Assembly: GCA_014378995.1 (NCBI GenBank) | Contig: JACMMP010000166.1 | Coordinates: forward strand, 1 to 51,704 | Source: Hyphomonadaceae bacterium | Lineage (GTDB): Bacteria > Pseudomonadota > Alphaproteobacteria > Caulobacterales > Aquidulcibacteraceae | Direction of reading: 5' to 3' | Length of the DNA stretch: 51,704 nucleotides | Program-made: the position numbers and the translations under genes | Notes under the pieces: model-generated | What the model was told of the DNA's origin: nothing | The model's input: only the letters and a program-made list of their open reading frames with translations | Database searches by the model: none | Part shown: piece after piece, positions 1 to 8,084 of the stretch | Layout of the letters: every line of letters begins with the position of its first letter | Numbering within the stretch: position 1 is the first letter of the stretch

Positions 1-375
1 AATATCAGTCAGGCGCCCGCCGATGATGCACGGCGTACGCGCGGCCCCGCCCGCCGCCGCAAGCCGGCCGACGGCGCCCCGCTGCAAGACGACATCAGGA
101 TCGAGGAAAAGAAGCCAGCGGCCGCGCGACTGCTTGGCGCCTTCGTTGGCGGCGGCGGCGGCGCTGACGTCGGAGGGCACGGCGAGCAGCTTCACATCGC
201 GCCGGTCTACTTGGAAGGCGCGCAGCATCGATGAAATTTCCGCATCGTTGCCGAGATCAACGATCACCAATTCGTCGGTCAGAGCTTCAGCGAGAACGCT
301 GCGGAGGCAAAGGTCGAGACGCGTTTGAGCGGCGGCTGTAAATCGCAACCTCTGAGCGACGACGATGGCGCTCAC
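1..375 (-). CDS. Family 2 glycosyltransferase, N-terminal fragment
   Basis: The gene runs off the left edge of the window, so only about 125 residues are visible. They show the nucleotide-sugar binding half of a GT-A family 2 glycosyltransferase: an early strand (SAIVVAQ), a strand LVIVDLGND at about 46-54, and the family signature in which a Ser/Ala/Asn-Glu-Gly segment (AAANEGAKQSRG) precedes the metal-binding strand LLFLDPDV. Such enzymes move a sugar from a nucleotide donor to lipid or polysaccharide acceptors at the inner face of the membrane. A GTG at the right end was chosen as start because the fold begins directly after it; no good ribosome binding site is visible, so the start is uncertain. 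Acceptor and product cannot be told. Confidence 0.72.
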   Translation of the reverse strand, partial: MSAIVVAQRLRFTAAAQTRLDLCLRSVLAEALTDELVIVDLGNDAEISSMLRAFQVDRRDVKLLAVPSDVSAAAAANEGAKQSRGRWLLFLDPDVVLQRGAVGRLAAAGGAARTPCIIGGRLTDI

Positions 376-554
376 ACGCGGCTCTAGCGTCGTCGCTGCC
401 GATCGCGCGGGGGATGGAAACTTATCCACGCTGCTTTCCGCCCTGAGGGCCGTTTCGACTCTAGGTAGTGTGTCCCCTGGTTATGGCGGCGTCTAGAGCA
501 GGGTGTGTCCGGCTGGCGACAGAAACGCCGGCCAAGTGAGCGCCCGCCGCCTCC

Positions 555-2492
555 TCAACCCGCCCCTCGAAGATCGGGGGCCAAGGCTTCCGCAGCCAAC
601 GTTTCGATCGCATCGCTTAATGTTGCGTGCTGCTGGGCGTCACCGCCGAATCTGCGCAGCGCGACCGAACGTTCCTCCGCTTCTTTCCGGCCCACCACGG
701 CGATCACCGGAACTTTGGTCAAGGAGTGCTCGCGGACTTTGTAGCCGACCTTTTCGTTGCGCAGATCTAGTTCGACGCGGAGCCCGGCTTTGCGAAACGC
801 GGCGGCCACCTCGTGAGCGTAGCTATCGGCATCGGACGTGATGGTGGCGACGACGACCTGCGTCGGCGCCAGCCACATTGGAAACGCGCCGGCATAGTGC
901 TCGATCAGCACCCCGATGAAGCGCTCCATCGAGCCGCAGATCGCGCGGTGGAGCATGACGGGGCGATGCTTCTGCCCGTCTTCTGCGATGTAGGAGGCAT
1001 CGAGCCGCTCGGGCAGCACATAGTCCAATTGCAGCGTGCCGCACTGCCAGGTGCGGCCGATAGCGTCGCGCAGGTGAAATTCGAGCTTCGGCCCGTAAAA
1101 GGCGCCTTCATTGGCGATGCGCTCGACTTGAACGCCCGCGAGGTTTGCCGCTTGCTCAAGTTTATCTTCCGCGATCGTCCATTGCTCATCCGTGCCGAAG
1201 CGCTGATCGGGACGCAAGGCAAGCTTCACCGAGTGCAATTCAACGCCGAAATCGGCGTACACCAGATTGAGCAGATCGATGAACGCCTTGGATTCTTCAA
1301 CGATCTGATCGTCCGTGCAGAAAATGTGCGCGTCGTCCTGGCTCATTTGGCGCACGCGCAAAAGGCCATGCGTTGAGCCTGAGCTTTCGCAGCGATGCAG
1401 CCCCTCAAACTCCGCCATGCGGATCGGCAGATCGCGGTACGAACGCTGGCCGTGGTTAAAAATCTGCACGTGGCACGGGCAATTCATCGGCTTCACAGCC
1501 ATGACTTCGCCCTCGCCCGTTTCGCAGACGAACATGCTGTCGTGGAATTTTTGCCAGTGGCCGGATTTCTCCCAGAACGATTGCTCCAAGATTTGCGGCG
1601 TCTTCACTTCGACGTAACCGACCGCTTCGATGCGCCGACGCATGTAGGACAGCATCGTGCGATAGAGCGTCCAGCCCTTCGGGTGCCAGAAGATCATGCC
1701 TTTGCCCTCTTCCTGGATATGGAAGAGGTCCATCTGGCGGCCGAGTTTGCGGTGATCCCGCTTCTCGGCTTCTTCCAGGCGCTTCAGATAATCTTCGAGC
1801 TGCTTTTCGTCGGCCCAAGCCGTGCCGTAAATGCGCTGCAGCTGCTGATTGTTCTGATCGCCGCGCCAATAGGCTCCCGCGAGCTTCATCAGCTTGAAGG
1901 CTTTGCCGAGCTTGCCCGTTGAGGGCAAATGCGGACCGCGGCAGAGATCGCCCCATTTATCGCCGTGCGAATAGACCGTGATGGCGTCACCCGGTTTAAT
2001 GACTTCGTCGATCGTCTCGGCCTTGTAGATTTCGCCGATGGATTTGAAGTGCGCGATGGCGGCTTCCTTCTCCCAGACTTTGCGGATGATCGGCAGATCG
2101 GCGTCGACGATCCCGCGCATGCGCTTTTCGATCTTCTCGAAATCGTCCGTTGAGAAATGCTCATCGCGCGCGAAGTCGTAATAGAAGCCGTCCTCCGTCA
2201 CCGGGCCGAACGTGACTTGCGTGCCGGGAAAGAGCTCCTGCACCGCTTGCGCCAGCACGTGCGCCGCATCGTGACGCAGCACTTCGAGGCCATCGGCGCT
2301 ATCGCGCATGACGAGCTCAAATTTGCCGCCGTTTTCGAGCGGACGCGTCAAATCCCACCAGCCGCCGTCGACCTTGGCGGCGACGACCTTCTTGGCGAGA
2401 GATTTGGAAATGCCCTCGGCGACAGCCAGCGGCGTTACGCCATCGTCGTAGTCGCGAACGGCGCCGTCGGGAAATTGGAGTGAGATGCTCAT
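555..2492 (-). CDS. thrS: Threonyl-tRNA synthetase
   Basis: Full-length class II aminoacyl-tRNA synthetase (645 residues, the usual size) that charges tRNA-Thr in the cytoplasm. The TGS domain occupies roughly residues 1-62. The editing domain that removes mischarged Ser is marked by the HxxxH motif at H74/H78 and by the later CRGPH motif near 184. The catalytic core has the zinc-ligand Cys in MNCPCH, motif 2 in [17 protein letters not shown], and motif 3 in the [11 protein letters not shown] stretch. The C-terminal 100 residues are the anticodon-binding domain. It lies 23 bases downstream of yidD on the same strand, beyond a palindromic repeat. I see no T-box or thrS operator-like structure in the short leader, as expected for this phylum. 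Confidence 0.98.
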   Translation of the reverse strand: MSISLQFPDGAVRDYDDGVTPLAVAEGISKSLAKKVVAAKVDGGWWDLTRPLENGGKFELVMRDSADGLEVLRHDAAHVLAQAVQELFPGTQVTFGPVTEDGFYYDFARDEHFSTDDFEKIEKRMRGIVDADLPIIRKVWEKEAAIAHFKSIGEIYKAETIDEVIKPGDAITVYSHGDKWGDLCRGPHLPSTGKLGKAFKLMKLAGAYWRGDQNNQQLQRIYGTAWADEKQLEDYLKRLEEAEKRDHRKLGRQMDLFHIQEEGKGMIFWHPKGWTLYRTMLSYMRRRIEAVGYVEVKTPQILEQSFWEKSGHWQKFHDSMFVCETGEGEVMAVKPMNCPCHVQIFNHGQRSYRDLPIRMAEFEGLHRCESSGSTHGLLRVRQMSQDDAHIFCTDDQIVEESKAFIDLLNLVYADFGVELHSVKLALRPDQRFGTDEQWTIAEDKLEQAANLAGVQVERIANEGAFYGPKLEFHLRDAIGRTWQCGTLQLDYVLPERLDASYIAEDGQKHRPVMLHRAICGSMERFIGVLIEHYAGAFPMWLAPTQVVVATITSDADSYAHEVAAAFRKAGLRVELDLRNEKVGYKVREHSLTKVPVIAVVGRKEAEERSVALRRFGGDAQQHATLSDAIETLAAEALAPDLRGAG

Positions 2493-2515
2493 GCTTGTTG
2501 CTCTTACAGGGTTCT

Positions 2516-2980
2516 CTAATCGTCCGTGCTCCCCCGCGAGGGGGAGCTGTCACGCGTGAGCGTGACTGAGGGGGACGCGCCGCGCTCTGAAGCGTTCGCG
2601 TCTACCCCTCCGTCACGCGCTGGCGCGCGCGCCACCTCCCCCTCGCGGGGGAGGACGGGCGTGGTGGTTGTTTCATCGTTCGCTGGCGGAGCGCGATAGC
2701 CGCTTTTCCAATCGCCATAGCGCCAGGGCCGCCACCAGGAATTGGTGCGCACCGTCTCCGGCGCCGGGTCCCAGCCATGGCCGCCCCAGGGGTGGCAACG
2801 GCAGATGCGCGCCGTCGCCAACCAGCTTCCAGCCCAAGCGCCATGCTTGCGAACCGCGTCCGCGGCGTAGCTGGAGCAGGTCGGCAGATAGCGGCAATCG
2901 CGCCCGATAACGGGCGAGAGCGTCCACTTATAAAGCTGGATGAGGCCCAATAGGCCTCGCGCGGGAAGGCTAGGCGACAT
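2516..2980 (-). CDS. yidD: Membrane protein insertion efficiency factor YidD, with repeat-derived tail
   Basis: Small amphipathic inner-membrane-associated protein that assists YidC/Sec insertion. The diagnostic region is at the N-terminus: [12 protein letters not shown], then the Cys motif [11 protein letters not shown] and the second Cys cluster [15 protein letters not shown] chose the ATG that puts this domain at residue 10; the reading frame continues upstream for 85 codons but that stretch has no recognisable content. YidD proteins are normally 70-110 residues; this one has 154 because the last 45 or so residues are read through a palindromic repeat that encodes low-complexity Arg/Ser/Gly. 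It sits apart from rnpA/rpmH, next to thrS. Confidence 0.9.
   Translation of the reverse strand: MSPSLPARGLLGLIQLYKWTLSPVIGRDCRYLPTCSSYAADAVRKHGAWAGSWLATARICRCHPWGGHGWDPAPETVRTNSWWRPWRYGDWKSGYRAPPANDETTTTPVLPREGEVARAPARDGGVDANASERGASPSVTLTRDSSPSRGSTDD
2529..2653. repeat. Composite inverted repeat with two CTCCCCC-GCGA-GGGGGAG hairpins
   Basis: Each end carries a 7-base-pair hairpin (CTCCCCC, tetraloop, GGGGGAG at 2529-2546 and 2636-2653), and the sequence between the hairpins is itself an imperfect inverted repeat (GTCACGCG..AGGGGGACGCG against its complement CGCGT..CCCTCCGTCACGCG). The architecture resembles the intergenic palindromic repeats common in alphaproteobacterial genomes. It overlaps the 3' end of yidD and so contributes coding sequence. 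No second copy of this exact type is in the window. Confidence 0.8.
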
Positions 2981-3150
2981 CGATTTCGCTGGCGATTTGT
3001 TGGGATTGAGACCGGGACGCAACGAGCCGCTGCGGCGCGCCCGATCCCGCGCCGCCGGCTTTATAAGGTAGTAGTCGCGAGAAAACGCCGTTGCATGGCC
3101 GCTCCATAGCACAGCCATCCCCCGGCGCCCACCGGTTCCAGCGTCGAGGG

Positions 3151-3177
3151 AAAAAGGCGCGGCCCGTGGAAGCCGCG
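3151..3177 (-). terminator. Rho-independent terminator of the small membrane-anchored gene
   Basis: On the minus strand CGCGGC pairs with GCCGCG around an 8-base loop and is followed by CCTTTTT. It lies directly after the stop of the 98-residue gene to its right and separates that gene from yidD. Confidence 0.65.
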
Positions 3178-3183
3178 TCGTGA

Positions 3184-3480
3184 TTAGGTCTGCGGCGTGC
3201 GGCTGCACGTCACGAATGTGAACGCGCCATAGCATTGAACGCGCGCATCGGCTGCTGACGGCAGCGAGTAACGCGAGGCGAGGTAGAAGGTCTCGTACTC
3301 GCCGTCGCTGAGCTGCGCGGCGCTGTTGCCGATGACACCGCCGACGTCGAGCTGCTCCAAATCCTCCTGCGCGGCGGCTTGGAGGGTGTCGCGGGCCTTC
3401 GTCTCATAGGCCTCAGATTTCGGGTTCGTGAAGTAAGCCGCAACCGCGGCGACGACGAGCACTATAAGAATACGGATCAT
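3184..3480 (-). CDS. Small membrane-anchored protein, DUF4359-like
   Basis: A 98-residue protein with an N-terminal membrane anchor or uncleaved signal (IRILIVLVVAAVAAYF, residues 2-17), followed by a soluble domain with the start FTNPKSEAYE and a Cys pair near the C-terminus (QCYGAFTFVTC). The F-x-NP-x-x-x-x-Y/F opening after a single hydrophobic segment and the size recall the DUF4359 family, but I hold that assignment loosely. I chose the ATG directly before the hydrophobic segment, with GGGGAAAC upstream, in preference to an upstream start 18 codons earlier. The gene has its own terminator and lies between yidD and the MmcQ-type gene, all on the same strand. Confidence 0.65.
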   Translation of the reverse strand: MIRILIVLVVAAVAAYFTNPKSEAYETKARDTLQAAAQEDLEQLDVGGVIGNSAAQLSDGEYETFYLASRYSLPSAADARVQCYGAFTFVTCSRTPQT

Positions 3481-3549
3481 TTCTGTTTCCCCACCGATAA
3501 TGCGGCACGCTAGCGGCAATCTCCCTCGCAGCAAAGCGGATCGCGCCTT

Positions 3550-3936
3550 TTAGCGTCCGCCAGGCGGGCCGAAGCTGGCCGAGAGCTTCTTTGGCGCCAC
3601 GGCGCGCCACGATTCATCCAGATAATCGGTGAGCTTCGCCAGCGGCGGCTTTGCTTTGGCCGTGAACGTGAACGTCACCCAGCCGGATTTCGCTAGCCCG
3701 TAGCCGGTTGGCTCTGCGCCCTTCAGGTTTAGCGCCTCTTCGTTTCGGAACGGCAGCTTCATCGAACAGCTGAACCCGCCGTTTTCGTCGGCGCCCATGA
3801 ACAGGAACGCCTTTTTACCCGCGATCTTGAACGCCGAGTGGCCCCAGGGAAAACCTTCGACGGTTTCAGGATACCCAAGCGCCGCCGCGCGAAGCGCTTT
3901 GGCGCTGGGATGTTTGAGTGGAACTGAAGCCGCCAT
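3550..3936 (-). CDS. MmcQ/YjbR family protein
   Basis: A 128-residue protein of the MmcQ/YjbR family (CyaY-like alpha/beta fold, often annotated DNA-binding but without a firmly established general function). Recognisable features are the N-terminal helix ending LGYPETVEGFPWGHSAFKI, the strand pair KKAFLFMGADENGG, the KLP.. turn and the helix beginning LAKSGWVTF, and the closing helix with YLDESWRAVAPKKL. The length matches the family (110-140). It is followed by the small membrane-anchored protein 69 bases downstream. Confidence 0.85.
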   Translation of the reverse strand: MAASVPLKHPSAKALRAAALGYPETVEGFPWGHSAFKIAGKKAFLFMGADENGGFSCSMKLPFRNEEALNLKGAEPTGYGLAKSGWVTFTFTAKAKPPLAKLTDYLDESWRAVAPKKLSASFGPPGGR

Positions 3937-4046
3937 GCGCCCTCATACCACGGCGCGTCGCCCCTGCATCGCTTCTGCCCTCGGCGCTGGCGCGATGCGA
4001 GGCCACGGGCGTATTCAACGCGAGCTGCTGCGGAGGAACTCAACTC

Positions 4047-4175
4047 ATGTTTGAATCTTGGCAAGACCTCGTCCGCTTGTTGGCGGCGGGGGGACTGGGC
4101 GGGCTGTCCTACTGGGCAATTTCGCATCGCGGTGCGATTTTTGAGCTTCTGCGCAGGACCAAACGCGCGTCCTAG
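4047..4175 (+). CDS. Putative 42-residue membrane peptide
   Basis: Starts at an ATG preceded by GGAGGAA ten bases upstream. The product has a short amphipathic start (FESWQDLVRLL), a Gly-rich hydrophobic stretch AAGGLGGLSYWAI that could span or lie on a membrane, and a basic end (LLRRTKRAS). It lies just upstream of, and on the same strand as, the YeaQ/GlsB-type membrane protein, so the two may be cotranscribed. No family recognised; it could be a chance frame. Confidence 0.4.
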   Translation: MFESWQDLVRLLAAGGLGGLSYWAISHRGAIFELLRRTKRAS

Positions 4176-4232
4176 GAACGACTTTACCCCTTTAGCTGTT
4201 TGCCGCGCATCCACACACGCGGAGCACAGCTC

Positions 4233-4490
4233 ATGAATGAAGTTTCAATCCTAGGCGCGATCATCATCGGTATTCTTGCCGGCTGGATCGCCGAACAAGT
4301 GATGGGCCGCAAGCACGGCCTGATCACCAACCTTATCGTTGGCGTAGTCGGCGCGTTTCTCGGCGCGTTCTTGGCCGGGGCGCTTGGATTCGAATTCGGC
4401 GGCTTCTGGGGCAGCCTGCTCGTCTCCGCGGTAGGCGCCGTCTTGCTGCTGGCGCTCCTCAGCGTGTTCCGCAAAAATCCAGCCGCTTAA
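4233..4490 (+). CDS. GlsB/YeaQ/YmgE family small membrane protein
   Basis: An 85-residue inner-membrane protein of the transglycosylase-associated (YeaQ/YmgE) family, often induced under stress; its biochemical role is unsettled. It shows the family pattern: a first hydrophobic helix IIIGILAGWIAEQVM, the polar turn GRKHGLITN, a second Gly/Ala-rich helix LIVGVVGAFLGAFLAGAL, and a third VSAVGAVLLLALLSVF. I chose the ATG at MNEVSIL, with GGAG nine bases before it, over an ATG 11 codons upstream that adds a non-family extension. Confidence 0.88.
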   Translation: MNEVSILGAIIIGILAGWIAEQVMGRKHGLITNLIVGVVGAFLGAFLAGALGFEFGGFWGSLLVSAVGAVLLLALLSVFRKNPAA

Positions 4491-4493
4491 CGG

Positions 4494-4943
4494 CTAGATC
4501 TGACGCTTCTGCTTGGGCGCCGCTGTTTCAGCGGCGTCCAACGCGCTGCAGGCGGCATCAAACGCCAGCATGGTAGAGGCGTGACGCGGCGGATATTCCC
4601 GCACCCCTTCGAGGTGGCGCAGCTCCCAGAACCTTCCCGCCGGCGGCGGCGCGCCTTCCTTTAACATCGCACGCAACGCTTCCCGCGCCTGGCGAATTTC
4701 CGCAGGCGCCGCGCCAACCGCATGAATAGCCAACACTCCCGTGGCGGCCTGTCCAAGCGCGCAAGCTTTGGGATGCACCGCGATCTGGCTCACCACGCCG
4801 TTCTCAAGCTTCAATTCCACCGTGACGACAGAACCGCACACCCGGCTCACCTTCGTGCTGGCCCCGTCCGGCGCATCAAGACGCCCAACATGAGGTATGT
4901 CAGCCGCCAATTCCAAGATGCGGGGGTGGTAGAGGTCTTCCAT
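4494..4943 (-). CDS. Iron-sulfur cluster scaffold-like protein (NifU N-terminal/IscU-related)
   Basis: A 149-residue relative of the IscU/NifU scaffold. The first two scaffold Cys positions are present: C36 in RVCGS and C61 in PKACALGQA. The third IscU Cys is not obvious; the region reads REYPPRHASTMLAF, which is the usual form of a large alphaproteobacterial subfamily of these proteins. IscU-like proteins hold nascent [2Fe-2S] clusters; whether this branch does is unproven. It is in the same general neighbourhood as yidD and thrS, an arrangement seen in many alphaproteobacteria. It converges with the YeaQ-like gene with three bases between them. Confidence 0.82.
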   Translation of the reverse strand: MEDLYHPRILELAADIPHVGRLDAPDGASTKVSRVCGSVVTVELKLENGVVSQIAVHPKACALGQAATGVLAIHAVGAAPAEIRQAREALRAMLKEGAPPPAGRFWELRHLEGVREYPPRHASTMLAFDAACSALDAAETAAPKQKRQI

Positions 4944-4997
4944 TCGCCCTTATGTGGCCTTCCTTCAAGGGCACGCAACCGGCCGGGAGATATCTGC

Positions 4998-5468
4998 ATG
5001 CTGCGACGCACCCTTCTCATTTCCGCGCTGGCCGCCGCCGCCACGCCCGCGCTGGCGCAAACGCCGCCCAGCACGTTGCAACCGATCGAGCCGCGCAGCG
5101 CTTTGGAGCGCGCGTTCCTTGCGGCCTACCGAAGCGAAGCGATGCGGCCCGCGTTCCGTGAAGAGTTTCTCGAGAGCAGCGTCTTGCTGGTCACTGCCTC
5201 CAGCGCGCGCGATGCGCCGCCGCGGCTAACGCCTGTCCCCGGTGGGCAAACGGCGATGATCTTCACCACTGCCGCGCTGCTGGAGCGAAGGCTTGGGCCT
5301 GCGACGCCGCGCGTGGCGATGAACGGCCGCGCCGCTTTGATGCGCGTCCGCGAAAATCATGTCGTGATCAATGTCGGCTACGAGCCGATGCTGGTGCTGG
5401 ATTCGGAGGGCATCTCCGGATTCCTCGGCATACCCCCGAGCCCGAACGCAGCCGGGCCCGCTCAATAG
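4998..5468 (+). CDS. Exported SseB-like domain protein
   Basis: A 156-residue protein starting with a clear signal peptide (LRRTLLISALAAAATPALAQ, cleavage expected after ALA). The mature part has the layout of an SseB N-terminal domain: a helix with ALERAFLAAYRSE, a strand SSVLLVTA, a proline-rich loop, the strand MIFTTAALLERRLG, then VAMNGRAALMRV, a strand ending VVINVGYEPMLVLD and a final EGISGFL helix. SseB was named for serine sensitivity when overproduced and its mechanism is unknown. Most SseB proteins are cytoplasmic, so the signal peptide is a point of interest. Assignment is by pattern only. Confidence 0.68.
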   Translation: MLRRTLLISALAAAATPALAQTPPSTLQPIEPRSALERAFLAAYRSEAMRPAFREEFLESSVLLVTASSARDAPPRLTPVPGGQTAMIFTTAALLERRLGPATPRVAMNGRAALMRVRENHVVINVGYEPMLVLDSEGISGFLGIPPSPNAAGPAQ

Positions 5469-5475
5469 CGCCTTC

Positions 5476-5868
5476 AGCCTGACCTTGCGGCTAGGCAAAC
5501 TTTATCGAAACCGGCGACAGGCGCGGGACGGCCGCGCTCCAGCACGACGTACCAATCGTAGGCGCAACCGCTCTCCACGATCTCAATACGGCAATCGAGG
5601 CGCTGAGCGTCCTCGCAAGCAAAGCCATTGGACTCCAAATCGCCGCGGATGCGCGCGGCGTCCTGGCCGGCATTGAAGCGCTCGCGGACTTGCGTCTGGA
5701 ACGCCGATGCGTAGGCGGCGGGATCGGCGCTGCGCCATGCGGCGAAATCGATGCCGGCAGTCAGCGCTCAATGGGAAACGGCGACGCGCCGAGATCGGCG
5801 TCAGGCTCGGCGCCGTTCGCTGCGCAGCCTGCCAGCGCGGCCAAGAGTACGAGTGCTGCTATCCGCAT
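5476..5868 (-). pseudogene. Frameshifted lipoprotein gene
   Basis: The first frame, from ATG, encodes a typical lipoprotein signal (RIAALVLLAALAGCAANG, lipobox LAGC) and stops after 35 codons at a TGA. The next frame carries on at that same point for about 98 codons with coherent sequence containing four Cys (FACEDAQRLDCRIEI, SGCAYDW, DKVCLAA) and ends at a TGA near the left end. A single missing base around 5762-5766 joins the two into a roughly 130-residue lipoprotein. The second frame has a TGA immediately upstream and no plausible start of its own. Either the gene is broken or the assembly lacks one base. Function unknown. Confidence 0.7.
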
Positions 5869-6027
5869 GCGTCAATCCTATCCCCGCGCGGGCTTAACCG
5901 GCGCGGACGCCAGGTTCAAGGCGCGAGCGCTGCCGCGCTTCAGCCTCTCGGCGGCGAGGGCGATCGAGGCCCCCGCGCGCACCGCGGCGCTTGACGCTAA
6001 GCTGACGGCGATCTGGAAGGAGAGCGC

Positions 6028-6531
6028 GTGGCGAAACTTGGCATGTCCCATAAAGTTCGCGAGGTCAAACCCACGCGCGCTGAAGCGCGCTGCGCCTGCG
6101 GCGACGTCGTGGTCGAGATCGCAGTGCCGGCGCAATGGGCCTGGCACGACCACTCGGCCCCGGCGCGCCGCGCGCATGGCGCGGCGTACGCGACGTATGT
6201 CGGCACTTGGAAAAGCCGCTTTCGTTTCGTGCGCGGCGAGGATTGTCTCTCGCGCTACGACGCGGATGGCGCTGTGCGAAGCTTTTGTGCGCGTTGCGGG
6301 ACGCCGATGCTCTATGAGCGCTCGCCGCAGCACGTGAACATTCCGCGCGCCCTCTTCACCATCGGCGTCGGCCGCGAGCCGCGCTATCACCTCGCCATCG
6401 ATCAGCTGCGAGACTGGACCTATCTCGGCGAAAAACTCGGCCCACTAAAGGGATTTCCCGGCGTGGTGTGGACGGGCGGGCGGCGGAAAATGCCGGCGGC
6501 GAAAACGCACGGACGACGCCAGAGCGACTAA
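6028..6531 (+). CDS. GFA family zinc-binding protein (DUF636/CENP-V fold)
   Basis: A 167-residue member of the glutathione-dependent formaldehyde-activating enzyme (Gfa) fold. The zinc-binding Cys pairs are visible at C22/C24 (RCACGD) and in FCARCGTPM near residue 93; the middle holds the expected FRFVRGEDCLSRY segment in place of the usual xLxxY. Most members are not true formaldehyde-activating enzymes, so the substrate is open. The GTG start was chosen because AAGGAG lies seven bases upstream; an internal ATG five codons later is possible. It converges on the response regulator gene with a 4-base overlap. Confidence 0.85.
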   Translation: MAKLGMSHKVREVKPTRAEARCACGDVVVEIAVPAQWAWHDHSAPARRAHGAAYATYVGTWKSRFRFVRGEDCLSRYDADGAVRSFCARCGTPMLYERSPQHVNIPRALFTIGVGREPRYHLAIDQLRDWTYLGEKLGPLKGFPGVVWTGGRRKMPAAKTHGRRQSD

Positions 6532-6893
6532 GGAGCGAGCAGACCTCGAAGCGTCTCCGCCAAGTCCTCGGACTGGAAGGGCTTCTTCAGCACGGGGCGG
6601 TCGGCGTAGCCTTCAATCATGCCGTGATCGGCGTAGCCGGTGGAGAAGAGAAACGGAACTCCGCGCGCCGAGAGCTTGTCCGCCACCGGGTATGATTTCT
6701 CGCCATTCAGGTTCAAATCGAGCATCGCGACATCGAAATTCTGCGCCTCGATCAGGCCGAGCGCCTTCTTCACTGTCGGCGCCGCTGTGATCGACGTGCA
6801 GCCCAAATCCTCCAGCATCCCCTCGAGCATCATGAGGATCATCATCTCATCCTCGACCACGAGAATACGCCGGTCCAAGAGCGACTTATTCAT
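6528..6893 (-). CDS. Single-domain CheY-like response regulator
   Basis: A 121-residue stand-alone receiver domain. It shows the acidic pair in ILVVEDE (E15/D16), the phospho-acceptor D59 in VAMLDLNLNGE, the Ser/Thr position in FLFSTGYAD and the conserved Lys in VLKKPF near 105. No output domain follows, so it must act by protein contact, as is common for receivers paired with HWE kinases. Its ATG lies one base after the stop of the kinase gene (TGAGATG), so translation is almost certainly coupled and the kinase is its likely partner. Confidence 0.93.
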   Translation of the reverse strand: MNKSLLDRRILVVEDEMMILMMLEGMLEDLGCTSITAAPTVKKALGLIEAQNFDVAMLDLNLNGEKSYPVADKLSARGVPFLFSTGYADHGMIEGYADRPVLKKPFQSEDLAETLRGLLAP

Positions 6894-6894
6894 C

Positions 6895-7932
6895 TCAAAC
6901 CTCACGCGGTGCGGGGATATCGATCGTGCAGACCAGCCCATCGGGTCTGAAATCGAGGTCAACTCTGCCGTCCAATTCATGCTCCAAGCCGCGTTCGAGA
7001 ACCTGTGAGCCAAAGCCTTTCCGCGACGGCGGCGCGACGGGCGGACCGTCGCTCTCGACCCAGCACAGGATGAGCCGGTCGCCGTCCGGGCTCGCTTTAA
7101 TGCTCCAATCGATGGCGATTGAGCCGGCATCATTGGCGAATGCGCCGTACTTGCCAGCATTGGTCGCCAGTTCGTGAAACGCGATGCCGAGCGCCAGACT
7201 GGTCTTCGGCGAAAGCCGAATATTGTCCCCTTTGATCACGAAGTGCTGCGTCCGGCCGGCGACGACCTCGAACGGTTTCAGCGCGCCCTCCAGCAGATCG
7301 CGCAGCCCGACGCCTTCCCAATTCTCGCGCGTGAGGAGGTCGTGCGAGCGGGAGAGCGCGACCAGGCGAGACTCGATGGATTCGCGGACGGTCGCTGGGT
7401 CAGCCTTTGTCCGCAACGCCTGGAAAGCGATCGACTGCACAGTCGATAGCGTGTTTTTCACGCGATGGTTCAATTCGTCGATCAGCAGCGTCGACCGGGC
7501 TCGTTCCTGCCTGAATTTGGTCAGATCGACGAAAGAGACGAAGTGTTGGTCGATCTCGCCGTCCTCGGTGCAGACCGGAGCGATAAAGACGGAGGCCCAG
7601 AACTCGCTGCCGTCCTTGCGGCGATAATGAATTTCCGGATCGTCATCTGAACTGCCGTCGAACGCAGCGGCGATCGCCGACATCGCCTCTTCACTGGCGC
7701 CAACGGCCAAGAGCGCGTTGAAGCTTTTCCCGAGCACCTCTTCGCGGGAATAACCCGTCAGCTTGAGAAAACTGTCATTGGCAAAGACGATGGGGCTGTC
7801 TGGTTCTTTGGCATCGGTAAACACCATCGCCATCCGCGTCTTCTCGGCAGCGACAACGAACGGACCCAGTTGTTTGCGAAAGGCGTCCACATCGGCTTCG
7901 GCGTGTTTTTGTTCTTCGGATTTGGTGGGCAA
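6895..7932 (-). CDS. PAS/LOV-like HWE-family sensor histidine kinase
   Basis: A 345-residue soluble kinase with no membrane segment. Residues 25-140 form a PAS domain of LOV type (IVFANDSFLKLTGYSREEVLG; later HYRRKDGSEFWASVFIAPV and HFVSFVDLT). The position of the flavin-binding Cys of photoactive LOV domains (GRNCRFLQ) reads GKSFNALL, so Cys is replaced by Phe71. The HWE core follows: phospho-acceptor H156 in LNHRVKNTL, the N-box HELATNAGKYGA, the signature W-x-E in CWVESDGP, and a short G-box GFGSQVLERGL. The start is TTG; no ATG gives the complete PAS domain. It probably signals to the receiver encoded immediately downstream. Confidence 0.92.
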   Translation of the reverse strand: MPTKSEEQKHAEADVDAFRKQLGPFVVAAEKTRMAMVFTDAKEPDSPIVFANDSFLKLTGYSREEVLGKSFNALLAVGASEEAMSAIAAAFDGSSDDDPEIHYRRKDGSEFWASVFIAPVCTEDGEIDQHFVSFVDLTKFRQERARSTLLIDELNHRVKNTLSTVQSIAFQALRTKADPATVRESIESRLVALSRSHDLLTRENWEGVGLRDLLEGALKPFEVVAGRTQHFVIKGDNIRLSPKTSLALGIAFHELATNAGKYGAFANDAGSIAIDWSIKASPDGDRLILCWVESDGPPVAPPSRKGFGSQVLERGLEHELDGRVDLDFRPDGLVCTIDIPAPREV

Positions 7933-8041
7933 AGCTGAGTTCCAACACGTCCCCGAAGCGCCGGCCCGCAGACTCTCCTCGCCGAGTAACCGAAACGGCG
8001 GGCGTTAGGTTCCATCAGATACCGCAGCGCGCGCAAAGCAA

Positions 8042-8071
8042 AACCGCCCCGGATTGCTCCGGGGCGGTTTC
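8042..8071 (-). terminator. Strong bidirectional terminator hairpin
   Basis: AAACCGCCCCGG pairs perfectly with CCGGGGCGGTTT around a 6-base loop, with T-rich sequence on both strands. It lies 14 bases after the stop of the RcnB-like gene, which it most likely terminates, and insulates the kinase gene. Confidence 0.85.
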
Positions 8072-8084
8072 GTTTAGCTGTGCG

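Noticed and set aside
2493-2515. T-box or autoregulatory leader before thrS
   Set aside because: Too short and no such structure visible; not expected in this phylum.
2981-3235. N-terminal extension of YidD (85 codons)
   Set aside because: The diagnostic domain starts shortly after the internal ATG; the extension has no family content.
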